From Rhizobium rhododendri (lineage in GTDB: Bacteria; Pseudomonadota; Alphaproteobacteria; Rhizobiales; Rhizobiaceae), in the NCBI RefSeq assembly GCF_007000325.2, contig NZ_CP117267.1, forward strand, positions 310,001 through 374,000: 64,000 nt of DNA, in the 5' to 3' direction. A model generated the notes under the pieces. The model made no database searches and was not told where the DNA came from. It worked only from the letters and a program-made list of their open reading frames with translations. A program made the translations under genes and the position numbers. Every line of letters begins with the position of its first letter. Positions within the stretch are counted from its first letter, which is position 1. Below are positions 56,257-64,000 of the stretch, in pieces.

Positions 56257-57627
56257 GTGTCGGAATTGCAGATGAAATCACCGGATTTGCCGCCCTTGCC
56301 CGTTAGCCAGACTGAGCTGCAGGCCATGGCATATACCGATCCGTTGACCGGGTTGGGCAATCGGTATCGCATGCGCGACCGCGTACGGCTGCTCGCGGAA
56401 GAGCGTGCCAGCGATCCTGCGCCCTTTACAATCGCCATTGCCAACCTGGACGCCTTCAAGCCGATCAACGACTTGTTCGGCGCAGAAGCCGGCGACGAAA
56501 TCCTCTGCCAGGTCGCCCACCGTCTCAAGGCATGCATTCCTGATGGCGCAACCGTGACCCGTCACGATGGCGACGAATTTGCCTTCGTCCTGCCGCTGGT
56601 GTTCGAGCGTGTCGGCGGCGAGAAATTCGGCCAGATGATCCGCGAGGTGCTTTCCGCGCCCTACGACCTCGGCGACCGCAACGTCCGACTCTCGGCGTCC
56701 TTCGGTCTTGCCATACACCCCTTTGCCGGCGACAACTTCGATGCCCTGCTGAAAAGTGCAGAGACCGCCCTTTACCGGTCGAAGCGTCGTGGTCGCGGCC
56801 AGATCACGGTCTATTCCAATGAAATCGCCGAGGAGATGAAGCGGGCGACGCAGCTGGAGCAGGCCCTGCGAAACGCCATAATCTCCGACGCGATCGACGT
56901 TCACTTCCAGCCCATCGTTTCGCTCGCCAACGACACCGTGGTCGGCTTCGAGGCGCTCGCCCGCTGGAGCGATCCGGATCTCGGCTTCGTCTCGCCGGCC
57001 GTCTTCGTGCCGCTTGCCGAGGAGCGAGGCTTTATCGATGCCCTTTCCGAGACCTTGCTGCGCAAGGCTGCGGAGGCAGCACTCGCCTGGCCGCGCGAAT
57101 TGTTCCTGTCGTTCAACCTTTCGTCGGCGCAGCTGATGGATCCGGGCACCAGCAGCAGCGTGCTGGCAATTCTTGCGCGCGTCGGCTTCGATCCACGACG
57201 GCTCGAGCTGGAAATCACCGAGACCGCAGTCATGACATCTGCCGAGACCGCCCACCAGATCATCACTGACCTGCGCGCCGCCGGCGTCCGCATCTCGCTC
57301 GACGATTTCGGCACGGGTCAATCCAGCCTTGGCCGGCTGCGCGAGTTCATTTTCGACAAGGTCAAGATCGATCGCGCCTTCGTCTCGCGCATCAACAGCG
57401 ACCGCGCATCCGAACATATCATCAAGGCCATTCTCGCCATGTGCGAAGGGCTGGACCTCGAGGTGGTGGCCGAAGGCATCGAGGACAGCGACGAGGCCGA
57501 AAAGCTGCGTTCCCTCGGCTGCGGCATGGGGCAGGGCTATTTCTACGGCAGGCCCGTCGATGGCGCCTCCACGCTACGTTATCTGCACGAACGCTATTAC
57601 GCGCTGAGCGATCACGCCAACGCCTGA
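56257..57627 (+). CDS. GGDEF-EAL protein, probable cyclic-di-GMP phosphodiesterase
   Basis: The 456-residue protein has a GGDEF domain (about residues 20-185) and an EAL domain (about 195-445). The GGDEF active-site loop reads RHDGDEFAF, so the first glycine is an aspartate and cyclase activity is doubtful. The EAL motifs are complete: EALARW, NLSSAQL, ELEITET, DDFGTG, KIDR and VAEGIED, fitting hydrolysis of cyclic-di-GMP. No membrane or sensory domain is seen. GTG at 56257 with GGGAG before it is the preferred start; GTG at 56248 and ATG at 56272 are alternatives. It follows the PAS/receiver gene. Confidence 0.88.
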   Translation: MSELQMKSPDLPPLPVSQTELQAMAYTDPLTGLGNRYRMRDRVRLLAEERASDPAPFTIAIANLDAFKPINDLFGAEAGDEILCQVAHRLKACIPDGATVTRHDGDEFAFVLPLVFERVGGEKFGQMIREVLSAPYDLGDRNVRLSASFGLAIHPFAGDNFDALLKSAETALYRSKRRGRGQITVYSNEIAEEMKRATQLEQALRNAIISDAIDVHFQPIVSLANDTVVGFEALARWSDPDLGFVSPAVFVPLAEERGFIDALSETLLRKAAEAALAWPRELFLSFNLSSAQLMDPGTSSSVLAILARVGFDPRRLELEITETAVMTSAETAHQIITDLRAAGVRISLDDFGTGQSSLGRLREFIFDKVKIDRAFVSRINSDRASEHIIKAILAMCEGLDLEVVAEGIEDSDEAEKLRSLGCGMGQGYFYGRPVDGASTLRYLHERYYALSDHANA

Positions 57628-57758
57628 CACTCCAGGGTGTCTGTTTCGATCGCGCCGCTGCGCGACCACCGCGCGCCGCCGATAGGCCTCGCATTCTGCA
57701 TCCAGCTCGGCAATGATGTCTGTCATGACGAACCCTTGGCATGCAGAGAACACATATC

Positions 57759-59804
57759 ATGGCCGAACCGACTGACCCCCTGCTGCAACCCTATCAGCTA
57801 AAGCATCTGACGCTCAAAAACCGCATCATGTCGACGGCCCATGAGCCGGCCTATTCCGAAGGTGGAATGCCCACCGATCGCTATCGCCTGTACCACCGCG
57901 AAAAAGCCAAGGGCGGTATCGCGCTGACGATGACCGCGGGCTCTGCCGTGGTCTCGCCCGACTCGCCGCCGGCATTCGGCAACCTGCACGCCTACAAGGA
58001 CGAAATCGTTCCGTGGCTGAAGGCGCTCACCGACGACTGTCATGAGTTCGGGGCAGCTGTTATGATCCAGCTGACCCATCTCGGCCGGCGCACCGGCTGG
58101 AACAAGGGCGCCTGGCTGCCTGTGCTGGCGCCTTCGGCGATCCGCGAGCCCGCCCATCGCGCCTTCCCTAAGGAAGCCGAAATCTGGGATATCGAGCGCA
58201 TCGTCGCCGATTATGCGGCTGCGGCGGTGCGGATGCAGGCCTCCGGTCTCGATGGTATTGAGCTCGAGGCCTATGGCCATCTCATGGACGGCTTCTGGTC
58301 ACCGGCCACCAACCACCGCGACGACGCGTTCGGCGGATCTCTCGAAAACCGCATGCGTTTTTCGACTATGGTCACGGAAGCGGTCCGCAAGGCCGTCGGG
58401 CCTGACTTCATCGTCGGCATCCGCCTGGTGGCCGACGAAGACTGGGAGAAGGGACTGTCCCGCGAGGAAGGCGTGGCCATCGCCAAGATGCTTGCCAGCG
58501 GCGGCCAGATCGATTTCCTGAACATCATCCGCGGCCATATAGACAGCGATGCTGCGTTGAACGAAGTCATCCCGATCCAGGGCATGCGCGCTTCGCCGCA
58601 TCTCGATTTTGCCGGTGATATCAGGGCGGCTACCAAGTTCCCGGTGTTCCACGCTGCCCGCATCGCCGATGTCGCCACGGCCCGCCATGCGATCGCCGAG
58701 GGTAAGCTCGATATGGTCGGAATGACGCGGGCCCACATCGCCGATCCGCATATCGTCAACAGGATCATGGCCGGCGAGGAAGCCCGCATCCGCCCCTGCG
58801 TCGGCGCCACCTACTGTCTCGACCGCATCTACGAAGGGGGCGAGGCGCTGTGCATCCACAACGCTGCCACCAGCCGCGAGGCAGAGATCGGCCATGACAT
58901 TGCGAAAGCCGAAATTGCCCGCAAGGCCGTCGTCATCGGCGCCGGACCGGCCGGCCTCGAGGCGGCGCGCGTTCTGGCCGAACGCGGGCATCATGTCGAC
59001 GTCCTCGAGGCAAGCGGGCAGGCGGGTGGGCAGATCAATCTCCTTGTCCGCAATTCCAGACGCAAGGAAATGATCGGCATCGTTGACTGGAGGCTGCAGG
59101 AGCTGGAGCGTCTCGGCGTCATGATCCACTACGACACCTATGCCTCGGCAGACGAGGTGCTGCCGTTTGCTCCGGACCTTGTGGTTGTCGCCACCGGTGG
59201 CATCGCCCAGTCGCCGGAGCTGGAGGCCGGTGACGAGCTGGTGACCTCGAGCTGGGATATTCTCGCCGGTGCCGTCAAGCCGGAGGGCAGCGTGCTGTTG
59301 TTCGACGACAATGGCGGCCATCCCGGCATGTCGGCTGCAGAAGTTATTGCCACCGCCGGCGCAGACCTCGAGCTGGTCTCGCCGGAGCGGTTCTTTGCGC
59401 CGGAGATGGGCGGCATGAACCACGTTCCCTACGCCAGGGTCTTCGCCGAGAAGAACGTCCGAGTGACGATCAACACGCGCCTCAAATCGGTGCGGCGTGA
59501 GGGCAACGGCCTTGTGGCCGTGCTGGGGTCGGATTACTCGGAAAAGAGCCGGATGGAGCGCCGCGTGTCGCAGGTGGTGGTCGAACACGGGACCATGGCC
59601 AATGCCGAGCTTTACGAAGAACTCAAGCCCTTGTCGCGAAACCTCGGAGCAGTGGATTACGGTTCGCTGATCGCACGCTCGCAGCCCTTGCGGACGAGCA
59701 ATCCCGAGGGCAGCTTCGACCTGATCCGCATTGGCGACGCAGTCTCCAGCCGCAACGTCCACGCCGCAATCTATGACGCTCTGCGATACTGTTCGCTGCT
59801 ATGA
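57759..59804 (+). CDS. NADH:flavin oxidoreductase / FAD-linked demethylase (2,4-dienoyl-CoA reductase type)
   Basis: The 681-residue protein joins an old-yellow-enzyme TIM barrel (FMN; residues 10-370, with IQLTHLGRRTGWN) to a cysteine-containing segment (RPCVGATYCLDRIYEGGEALC) for a 4Fe-4S cluster. A C-terminal NAD(P)/FAD Rossmann pair follows (AVVIGAGPAGLEAARVLAERG). This is the architecture of trimethylamine dehydrogenase and dienoyl-CoA reductase. The CVGATYC variant and the rhizobial setting suggest an N-demethylase of N-methylproline/dimethylglycine (StcD-like), a weak inference. The ATG at 57759 is preferred to 57741. It is convergent with the PRC-barrel gene, 72 bases apart. Confidence 0.85.
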   Translation: MAEPTDPLLQPYQLKHLTLKNRIMSTAHEPAYSEGGMPTDRYRLYHREKAKGGIALTMTAGSAVVSPDSPPAFGNLHAYKDEIVPWLKALTDDCHEFGAAVMIQLTHLGRRTGWNKGAWLPVLAPSAIREPAHRAFPKEAEIWDIERIVADYAAAAVRMQASGLDGIELEAYGHLMDGFWSPATNHRDDAFGGSLENRMRFSTMVTEAVRKAVGPDFIVGIRLVADEDWEKGLSREEGVAIAKMLASGGQIDFLNIIRGHIDSDAALNEVIPIQGMRASPHLDFAGDIRAATKFPVFHAARIADVATARHAIAEGKLDMVGMTRAHIADPHIVNRIMAGEEARIRPCVGATYCLDRIYEGGEALCIHNAATSREAEIGHDIAKAEIARKAVVIGAGPAGLEAARVLAERGHHVDVLEASGQAGGQINLLVRNSRRKEMIGIVDWRLQELERLGVMIHYDTYASADEVLPFAPDLVVVATGGIAQSPELEAGDELVTSSWDILAGAVKPEGSVLLFDDNGGHPGMSAAEVIATAGADLELVSPERFFAPEMGGMNHVPYARVFAEKNVRVTINTRLKSVRREGNGLVAVLGSDYSEKSRMERRVSQVVVEHGTMANAELYEELKPLSRNLGAVDYGSLIARSQPLRTSNPEGSFDLIRIGDAVSSRNVHAAIYDALRYCSLL

Positions 59805-59876
59805 CGTCGCATAGCAAAACGGCGACGTTTTCACGCCGCCGCCGATAATCTACGTCTGTTATAACCCGCCGTCAGG

Positions 59877-60434
59877 TTACTTGGTGGTCGTGGAACCGTC
59901 AGCCGGAGCAGTCGTCCCGCCGGCCGGAGCCGTTGTCGCCGGTGTCGAAGACGACGATTCGGAGGACTGCATTGCAAGTGTCTTGAATTCCGGAGCCGAC
60001 TTCAGCGTGTCGGCCGACTCGGATGTCGTCAGCTTGACGGTACCGTCGGTGTTCTGGGCGATGGAAATGTTGCTGATCGGAACTGCAACGTTCTTGGCGC
60101 CGATACCCAGGAACCCGCCGACGCCGACCACGGCCGCAACGATGCCGCCGTTCTTTTGCATGATGAGGTCGCTCACCTTGCCGATGCTTTCATTGGCACC
60201 ATTGTAGACTGACTGACCGATATAGGTGTTGGCGCTGACCTGATCTGGCGACTGCTGGGTGATATAGGAACCCGTGGAAGTTGCAGCCGGCGCGTCTGTC
60301 GACGGTGCCGTTGCCATCGGTGTCGTGGTTGTCGAAGGTGTCGTTGAAGTCTGCGCGAAGGCGACTGGAGCAAAGACGGAGGCAGCTGCAAAGATAGCGC
60401 CGGTAGCGACAGTGGTCATAAACTTGGTATTCAT
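59877..60434 (-). CDS. Exported PRC-barrel domain protein
   Basis: The 185-residue protein has a signal peptide (MNTKFMTTVATGAIFAAASV) with an AFA-Q cleavage. A Thr/Ser/Pro/Ala-rich linker at about residues 33-60 and a PRC-barrel domain follow (YIGQSVYNGANESIGKVSDL, then VGVGGFLGIGAKNVAVPI). The C-terminus is again Ser/Thr/Ala/Gly-rich and disordered. PRC-barrel proteins in rhizobia are common, exported and of unclear function. The ATG at 60434 has GGAAG seven bases upstream. A Thr/Ser-rich low-complexity composition may indicate a cell-surface location. Confidence 0.87.
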   Translation of the reverse strand: MNTKFMTTVATGAIFAAASVFAPVAFAQTSTTPSTTTTPMATAPSTDAPAATSTGSYITQQSPDQVSANTYIGQSVYNGANESIGKVSDLIMQKNGGIVAAVVGVGGFLGIGAKNVAVPISNISIAQNTDGTVKLTTSESADTLKSAPEFKTLAMQSSESSSSTPATTAPAGGTTAPADGSTTTK

Positions 60435-60712
60435 CGTCAATCTTCCTTTCGAGTGGATCGGTTGACCCCCGACATGGGCGGCGCCTGTCTCAGGCTCACC
60501 ATCATCATGCCGGTTCGTATAGGAAATGGACGAATCTACGCTTTGTTCCTCGAAAAAACGGATGAAATTGGTCTTTTGCGATGATCCTCAAGAAAGGCCG
60601 GAATGGCGCTAACTGACGCAAAACGTATGGCTGCGGGGCTTTCTCACCACGTGCAAAAGGCGCCGGACAGTCGCCGACGCCTTTCGAATTCCCGCAAATT
60701 AGTCGCGATATA

Positions 60713-61600
60713 TTAGAGAATGTAAGCCGGGTCGAAGACGCCCTTGACCGTGATCCCGAGCTCCATGAGGGCACCAGCCTGCGGTTGTGTCGCCCGCGCC
60801 TCGTCATCGAGCCCTTCCCAGGCGGTCGTCACCACGAGGCGGTCCGCATTGGGGCCGACGAAGGCCGGGCAGGAGGGCTGCATGGCAGGTACGCGGTGGC
60901 GCTCGATGCGCAGGCCATCCGGGCTGTAGCGATCGACGAAGCCCGATCCCCAGCGAGAGTTCCAGATGTAGCCGTCGGCATCGCAGACCGAACCGTCGAT
61001 GCCGCCGATATCCGCCGAGCTGTCGACCAGCACCGTCGGCTCGCCGATGGGCAGGCCGGTCGCGGGGTCGACGAGGACACGCATCAGCCGGCTGATCCTC
61101 GTGTCGGTGTAATAGCCGAACGATCCATCCGGCGAGAAGCAGATGGAATTCGGGATGCTGATGCCGTCGAAGATCTTCGTCACCTTGCCGGCGGCGACGT
61201 GATAGATGGCGCCGGCCTGCATTTCCGCCCGCTTGCCCATGGTACCGATCCACAGCGCCCCCGAGATATGCGTCCGGCCGTCGTTGGAGCGGTTTTCCGG
61301 CTTGTCCGCTTCGAGCGGCAGGTAGAAGGTGAGGGCGCCGGTGGCGATGTCGCGGATGAACAGACCCTGTTCCGTCGCCAGCAGTTGCCTGTCCGCGTCG
61401 ATACGCGCCAGCACGCTTGCCATCATCGGCAACTCGTGGACTTTCTTCCGGCCGCTTCCGAGCTGCAACTCATGCAGTTCCTTGCCGAGAATGTTGAACC
61501 ACCAGACAGTATCGGTCGCCGGATCGTAAGTCGGGCCTTCCCCGAGCACCGATGCGGTGTCGCAGAGGATGTTGCCCTGGAATTCGTGAATGTCCGTCAT
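60713..61600 (-). CDS. SMP-30/gluconolactonase-family sugar lactonase
   Basis: The 295-residue six-bladed propeller shows the family metal-site pattern: N-terminal Glu in SVLGEGPTYDP, Asn in RSNDGRTHISGALWIGTMG and IPNSICFSPDG, and Asp in IGGIDGSVCDADGYIWNSRW. It should open sugar 1,4- or 1,5-lactones; together with the three genes before it, the natural substrate is D-galactono-lactone. It is the fourth gene of the operon, four bases after dgoA, with AGGAGCGTGACGGC before its ATG at 61600. Confidence 0.88.
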   Translation of the reverse strand: MTDIHEFQGNILCDTASVLGEGPTYDPATDTVWWFNILGKELHELQLGSGRKKVHELPMMASVLARIDADRQLLATEQGLFIRDIATGALTFYLPLEADKPENRSNDGRTHISGALWIGTMGKRAEMQAGAIYHVAAGKVTKIFDGISIPNSICFSPDGSFGYYTDTRISRLMRVLVDPATGLPIGEPTVLVDSSADIGGIDGSVCDADGYIWNSRWGSGFVDRYSPDGLRIERHRVPAMQPSCPAFVGPNADRLVVTTAWEGLDDEARATQPQAGALMELGITVKGVFDPAYIL

Positions 61601-61604
61601 GCCG

Positions 61605-62237
61605 TCACGCTCCTATTGCTGCATCATAGGCAGAGATGGTGACGCGCGCGCGCTCTGCAACATCGGCGGCGGTCATTCCGGGCTTGTAGAGGCTGGTGCC
61701 GAGACCGAAGGCGAGGATACCAACCTTGGTATAATCGGCGAAATTCTGGTCGGAAACGCCGCCGACGGCAGCGATCGTCAGTTCCGGTGGCAGGATGGCG
61801 CGGATACCGGTGATACCGGAAGCGCCGAGCACGCCGGCCGGGAAGAACTTGAGGCCGGTAGCGCCGGCGCGGGCGGCCGAAAGGGCCTCCGTTGCGGTGA
61901 AGCAGCCGGGCATGGTCACCATGCCGAGGTCGCGACCACGGCTGATGACTGCAGGCTCGACATTCGGCGTTACCAGCAGCTTGCCGCCGACAGCATCGAG
62001 CCTGTCGACGTTCTCGACATCCAGCACGGTGCCGGCGCCGATGAGGCAATCGGCCGGTGCCATCTTGGCGGCCATTTCGATGGAGCGAAATGCATCCGGC
62101 GAATTCAGCGGAATTTCGATGGCCGTCATGCCGGCTTCGATCAGCGCGCCGACGATGGCTTGCGTTTCCTCAGGCTTGATGCCGCGCAGAATGGCGATCA
62201 GCGGACGTTTCATCGGCGGGAAAGGGATACGGGTCAT
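61605..62237 (-). CDS. dgoA: 2-dehydro-3-deoxy-6-phosphogalactonate aldolase
   Basis: DgoA cleaves 2-keto-3-deoxy-6-phosphogalactonate to pyruvate and glyceraldehyde-3-phosphate. The 210-residue class I aldolase keeps the Glu of AIEIPLNSPD and the Schiff-base Lys in GLKFFPAGVLGASG. The KDPG/KDPGal aldolase fold cannot be separated by sequence alone, but the neighbouring dgoK makes KDPGal the substrate. Its start overlaps the end of dgoK by four bases (ATGA at 62234-62237), indicating coupling. Confidence 0.93.
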   Translation of the reverse strand: MTRIPFPPMKRPLIAILRGIKPEETQAIVGALIEAGMTAIEIPLNSPDAFRSIEMAAKMAPADCLIGAGTVLDVENVDRLDAVGGKLLVTPNVEPAVISRGRDLGMVTMPGCFTATEALSAARAGATGLKFFPAGVLGASGITGIRAILPPELTIAAVGGVSDQNFADYTKVGILAFGLGTSLYKPGMTAADVAERARVTISAYDAAIGA

Positions 62238-63163
62238 ACGGCTGTTCTCTCATCGTTTGGCCAGATTGCCTTGGCGGCAGCGGAAAGCCCGCGGCGGACG
62301 GCGGCATCGGCGTCGATTGTCTGGTAGGATATAGATAAGGATTTGAAGGCGGTTTCATAGAGCGATTGCAGGCCGCCCGAGGCGACCAGCGTGATTGTCG
62401 CACCGTCGCCGGCAGAGGACAGGGCGCCGGCGATCTCGGCGCCGATCAGTGTTCCGGAAATCCAGGCCTTGGCGCCGGCCGGCGAAAGCCCGTGCAACAG
62501 CTGCCCGGAGCGGGCACCGAACAGAAGGCTGGTCGCCATTGTCGGCTGCCTGAAAATCGCGCCCACCGCAGCCTCGAACGCTGCGGTATCGGGTTCGCCG
62601 GCACCGGCGATAGCCTGCGCCAGAATGCTGTGCTTGCTGATGACGTCGAACAGTTCGCCGGTCATGAATGTCGAGAAGCCGGAAACCGTGCCATCGACGA
62701 CGCGGACCCATTTCGAATGGGTGCCGGGCATGCAGACAATCTGCTCGCCGCGGCTCTCACCGGAAAGCGCTCCCAGCAATTGCGTCTCTTCGCCACGAAT
62801 AACGTCGGGCGCCTCCTGCAAGCGTTGGGCGAGGCCCGGAAGAATGCGGATGTCGCGTTCCTGCCCGGGCACGGACACTGCTCCGGTGAGGATCGCCGAG
62901 AGCGAGGTCGGCGTGTCGATATAGCCGGCCTCGACCCAGCCCTGCCGGGCACCGGCCATGCCGCAGATAATCACGGGCACGTCGGCCGGAACCGAGAGGC
63001 TGTCGAGATGCGCCTGCAGGACGCCGGCAAAGCCGAGGCTGGCTGCGGTCGTCATGCCTTCGCCGCTCCGACGCTCACCGAGAATGTTGCCATCCGTCCC
63101 GATCAGCCACAGTCGAAAGCTGCTGGTGCCCCAATCGACAGCCACATAGGCTGGTCTTTCCAT
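62234..63163 (-). CDS. dgoK: 2-dehydro-3-deoxygalactonokinase
   Basis: DgoK phosphorylates 2-keto-3-deoxygalactonate with ATP. The 309-residue protein has the sugar-kinase (ASKHA-like) opening VAVDWGTSSFRLWLIG, then GMAGARQGWVEAGY and MPGTHSKWVRV. It ends with a typical DgoK tail, VASGGLQSLYETAFKSLS. The ATG at 63163 is the last base of the SDR stop codon overlap (TGATG), so translation of all four operon genes appears linked. Confidence 0.94.
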   Translation of the reverse strand: MERPAYVAVDWGTSSFRLWLIGTDGNILGERRSGEGMTTAASLGFAGVLQAHLDSLSVPADVPVIICGMAGARQGWVEAGYIDTPTSLSAILTGAVSVPGQERDIRILPGLAQRLQEAPDVIRGEETQLLGALSGESRGEQIVCMPGTHSKWVRVVDGTVSGFSTFMTGELFDVISKHSILAQAIAGAGEPDTAAFEAAVGAIFRQPTMATSLLFGARSGQLLHGLSPAGAKAWISGTLIGAEIAGALSSAGDGATITLVASGGLQSLYETAFKSLSISYQTIDADAAVRRGLSAAAKAIWPNDERTAV

Positions 63164-63933
63164 CAGAAAACGCCTCCGTCAACGATAATGGACTGCGCCG
63201 TGATGCCGGCTGCGAGGTCCGATGCAAGGAAAAGGCAGGGACCGACGAGGTCCTCTGCCGTGAGAACATGTTTAAGGCACTGGCGGTCGACCATCCTGGC
63301 GATGCTTTCGTCGGTCAGCCACAATTCCTTCTGGCGCTCGGTGACGATCATGCCGGGCAGGATCGCGTTGACCCGGATGTCCTCCGGCCCCAGTCGGCCA
63401 GCCATGCTTTTGGTCAGGCCGATGATGCCGGCTTTGGCAGTCGCGTAGATCGGCACGTCGGGCATGTTGAGCATGAAGGCGATCGACGAGAAATTAATAA
63501 TCGCGCCACCGCCACCAGCCCGCATAAGCGGCGCGACGGCCTGTGACACGAAGAACATCTGCTTCAGGTTGATGGCCTGGCTATCGTCCCAATCCGCCTC
63601 CGATACCGTATCGAACTGATGCCGACCGTCCCATCCGGCATTGTTGACCAGCACCCGGATCGCATCGAAGTCGGATTCAATGGCGGCAACGGTGCTCCTG
63701 ATGGACGATACGTCGCGCAGGTCTGCATGGTAGTAGGAGACAGGATGCGCCGAGCTGTTCGAGATCCGCGCGGCCAGCGCCCGGCTCGCGGTTTCGGCAA
63801 TGTCGATAAAGGCAACCCGTGCGCCCTGCATCGCGAAACCTTCAACCAGTGCTGCCCCGATGCCGGAGCCTCCGCCGGTAATGAGGACGGCCTTGTCTTT
63901 GAGATCGGCAATTTGCGCAGACGGTGTCTTCAA
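63163..63933 (-). CDS. Short-chain dehydrogenase, probable D-galactose 1-dehydrogenase
   Basis: The 256-residue classical SDR has the NAD-binding AVLITGGGSGIGAALVEGF, NNAG, and the catalytic Ser/Tyr/Lys in NFSSIAFMLNMPDVPIYATAK. As the first gene of an operon with dgoK, dgoA and a lactonase, galactose (or a related aldose) dehydrogenase is the likely role. The start chosen is TTG at 63933, because AGGAGG lies five bases before it. An ATG at 63951 would add six residues but has no ribosome-binding site. The galactonate dehydratase expected for the pathway is not in the window. Confidence 0.82.
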   Translation of the reverse strand: MKTPSAQIADLKDKAVLITGGGSGIGAALVEGFAMQGARVAFIDIAETASRALAARISNSSAHPVSYYHADLRDVSSIRSTVAAIESDFDAIRVLVNNAGWDGRHQFDTVSEADWDDSQAINLKQMFFVSQAVAPLMRAGGGGAIINFSSIAFMLNMPDVPIYATAKAGIIGLTKSMAGRLGPEDIRVNAILPGMIVTERQKELWLTDESIARMVDRQCLKHVLTAEDLVGPCLFLASDLAAGITAQSIIVDGGVF

Positions 63934-63954
63934 AATATCCTCCTGTCGCATCGA

Positions 63955-63991
63955 ATTCCATTATTCGGAACTCAATTTGACTATTTGGAAT
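63955..63991. promoter_or_regulatory. Possible operator upstream of the galactose operon
   Basis: ATTCCA (63955-63960) and TGGAAT (63986-63991) form an inverted repeat, and TATTCGGAACT and TATTTGGAATT are near-identical direct repeats 20 bases apart. This A+T-rich stretch precedes the operon and may bind a sugar-acid regulator encoded beyond the window. Confidence 0.4.
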
Positions 63992-64000
63992 TATCCGACT

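Noticed and set aside
56560..56580. Treating the GGDEF-EAL protein as an active diguanylate cyclase
   Set aside because: The loop is DGDEF, not GGDEF/GGEEF; the complete EAL motifs make phosphodiesterase activity the safer reading.

Overview
The window reads as a chromosomal segment of a Rhizobiaceae alphaproteobacterium, most likely Rhizobium or a close relative. The pointers are high G+C, the hisS-hisZ-hisG cluster, a plant-type glutamate-cysteine ligase, a DUF3311-mctP pair, an LpxQ-like outer-membrane protein, a CIRCE-controlled groESL operon, DUF1127, DUF4170 and DUF2093 proteins, and a dispersed palindromic repeat. No phage, insertion sequence, CRISPR array, tRNA or rRNA gene was seen. 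Genes are densely packed and most are core housekeeping functions.

Layout. 0-5 kb: a metallo-beta-lactamase-fold hydrolase, guaB, two small membrane proteins and oxyR, with a wrecked catalase gene divergent from oxyR. 5-11 kb: a LysR regulator and a DUF1127 gene, then minus-strand gshA, and rsmE, a Pit phosphate transporter and a Nudix hydrolase in a row. 11.5-17 kb: envelope genes (a secreted protein, an LpxQ-like barrel, two L,D-transpeptidases) and a divergent NmrA/LysR pair. 16.8-22.5 kb: tag with an overlapping secreted-protein gene, a HAD phosphatase, an aldo/keto reductase, a phosphoribosyltransferase, a DUF305 protein, the BrnTA toxin-antitoxin pair and a methyltransferase-like hypothetical. 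22.7-26.3 kb: hisS-hisZ-hisG. 26.3-31 kb: DoxX, a YfcG-like glutathione transferase, an orphan protein, about 0.7 kb of non-coding DNA and groESL. 31.2-35 kb: a HAD phosphatase, ribF, DUF3311-mctP. 35-36.1 kb: a palindromic repeat and a broken RES-Xre toxin-antitoxin locus. 36.3-44.2 kb: ileS, a lipoprotein, tadA, a pseudouridine synthase with a huge disordered tail, rsmD and a patatin. 44-54 kb: a Kef-type antiporter, pmbA, a CysQ-like phosphatase, DUF4170, waaA, a HAD gene, lpxK, DUF2093 and mutL. 54.4-57.6 kb: a PAS/receiver protein and a GGDEF-EAL protein. 57.8-64 kb: an FMN/FAD oxidoreductase, a PRC-barrel protein and a four-gene operon for galactose/galactonate catabolism.

Several blocks form coherent modules. 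waaA and lpxK (Kdo-lipid A synthesis), the LpxQ-like protein and the two L,D-transpeptidases all act on the envelope. The last operon would turn galactose to its lactone, open the lactone, phosphorylate 2-keto-3-deoxygalactonate and cleave the product; only the galactonate dehydratase is missing from view. hisZ and hisG encode the two halves of the first histidine-biosynthesis enzyme, next to histidyl-tRNA synthetase.

No clearly new defence or biosynthetic system is visible. The most notable observations are evolutionary: a RES toxin silenced by one nonsense codon while its antitoxin, promoter and operator look intact; a catalase reduced to a fragment beside an intact OxyR; and patches of foreign-looking codon usage inside both hisS and ileS, each falling in a domain inserted into the catalytic core.
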